A stretch of 7,134 nucleotides of DNA, taken from contig DVND01000006.1 of assembly GCA_018714645.1 (NCBI GenBank), positions 1-7,134 of the forward strand, read 5' to 3'. The position numbers were made by a program, and so were the translations under genes. Source of the DNA: Candidatus Avimonoglobus intestinipullorum (GTDB lineage Bacteria > Bacillota > Clostridia > UBA1381). Below the pieces are notes generated by a model, which worked only from the letters and a program-made list of their open reading frames with translations, was not told where the DNA came from and made no database searches. This document shows, piece by piece, positions 7,078 through 7,134 of the stretch; the first letter of the stretch is position 1; each line of letters starts with the position of its first letter.

Positions 7078-7117
7078 AAAAAGAAAGAGTTTTTTTGTAA
7101 AAAACTCTTTCTTTTTT
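7078..7117 (+). terminator. Long A/T-rich terminator hairpin, probably bidirectional
   Basis: An 18-bp perfect inverted repeat (arms 7078-7095 and 7099-7116, containing AAAGAAAGAG and CTCTTTCTTT) has a 3-base TGT loop and ends in a six-T run (7112-7117). The A-rich left flank would form a T tract on the other strand, so it may also stop transcription coming from the right. It closes the GH3 transcription unit. The last bases, 7118-7134, hold nothing recognisable. Confidence 0.88.
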
Positions 7118-7134
7118 GCTGCATTTGTAGTAGA

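Noticed and set aside
6816..7124. Minus-strand open frame of 102 codons over the GH3 end and last terminator
   Set aside because: Its beginning is simply the terminator hairpin read in reverse (Lys/Phe-rich), and the rest overlaps GH3 coding sequence or unassigned DNA. No ribosome-binding site or family match is seen.

Overview
The window is most likely from a Gram-positive, gut-type member of the Bacillota (Clostridia). The reasons are a YesN-like response regulator, strong AAGGAGG ribosome-binding sites, a lipoprotein NagZ-like GH3 enzyme, a clostridial-style C-terminal beta-sandwich module on a modular glycosidase, and a GC content that looks to be around half by eye. The theme is carbohydrate breakdown with sugar-responsive regulation. 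No RNA gene, CRISPR array or recognisable transposase is visible. All real genes are on the + strand.

Layout: (1) 1-806 is the middle of a YesN-type response regulator. Its phosphoacceptor part lies off the left edge, and its C-terminal AraC-type DNA-binding domain has been replaced by out-of-frame sequence. (2) From about 770-795 the sequence becomes, in another frame, the interior of a large modular glycoside hydrolase (open to 3384): the end of one beta-sandwich module, an F5/8 type C (CBM32-like) module, a clan GH-A-like barrel and C-terminal beta-sandwiches. Its signal peptide and first module are missing, so regulator and hydrolase look fused by a deletion or a misassembly. (3) 3400-5529 is a GH78 alpha-L-rhamnosidase, tightly spaced behind the hydrolase. 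It is cut by one in-frame TGA (4438-4440) exactly where the family's DCP-x-R-E catalytic motif has cysteine. (4) 5553-5584 is a strong intrinsic terminator that closes this unit. (5) A clean sigma-A-type promoter (5644-5672) drives 5776-6936, an apparently intact GH3 NagZ-like beta-N-acetylhexosaminidase lipoprotein. (6) 6937-7077 is unassigned, AT-richer sequence with a weak 27-codon ORF, closed by a long perfect hairpin terminator (7078-7117).

How it would work when intact (inference): a membrane sensor partner outside the window signals to the YesN-type regulator, which induces glycosidases. The secreted or surface modular hydrolase trims a polymer, the leaderless GH78 enzyme removes alpha-L-rhamnose in the cytoplasm, and the GH3 lipoprotein acts separately at the outer face of the membrane on N-acetylglucosaminides such as muropeptides or host/plant glycans.

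The two points most worth checking are the regulator/hydrolase junction and the TGA in the rhamnosidase active-site motif. The three intact-looking 3' ends in the window (3384, 5529, 6936) all use TAA, while the two long-ORF TGA stops both sit at lesions. Because the long ORFs contain no other in-frame TGA, general recoding of TGA is unlikely. A point mutation, a sequencing error or a special recoding event remain the options.
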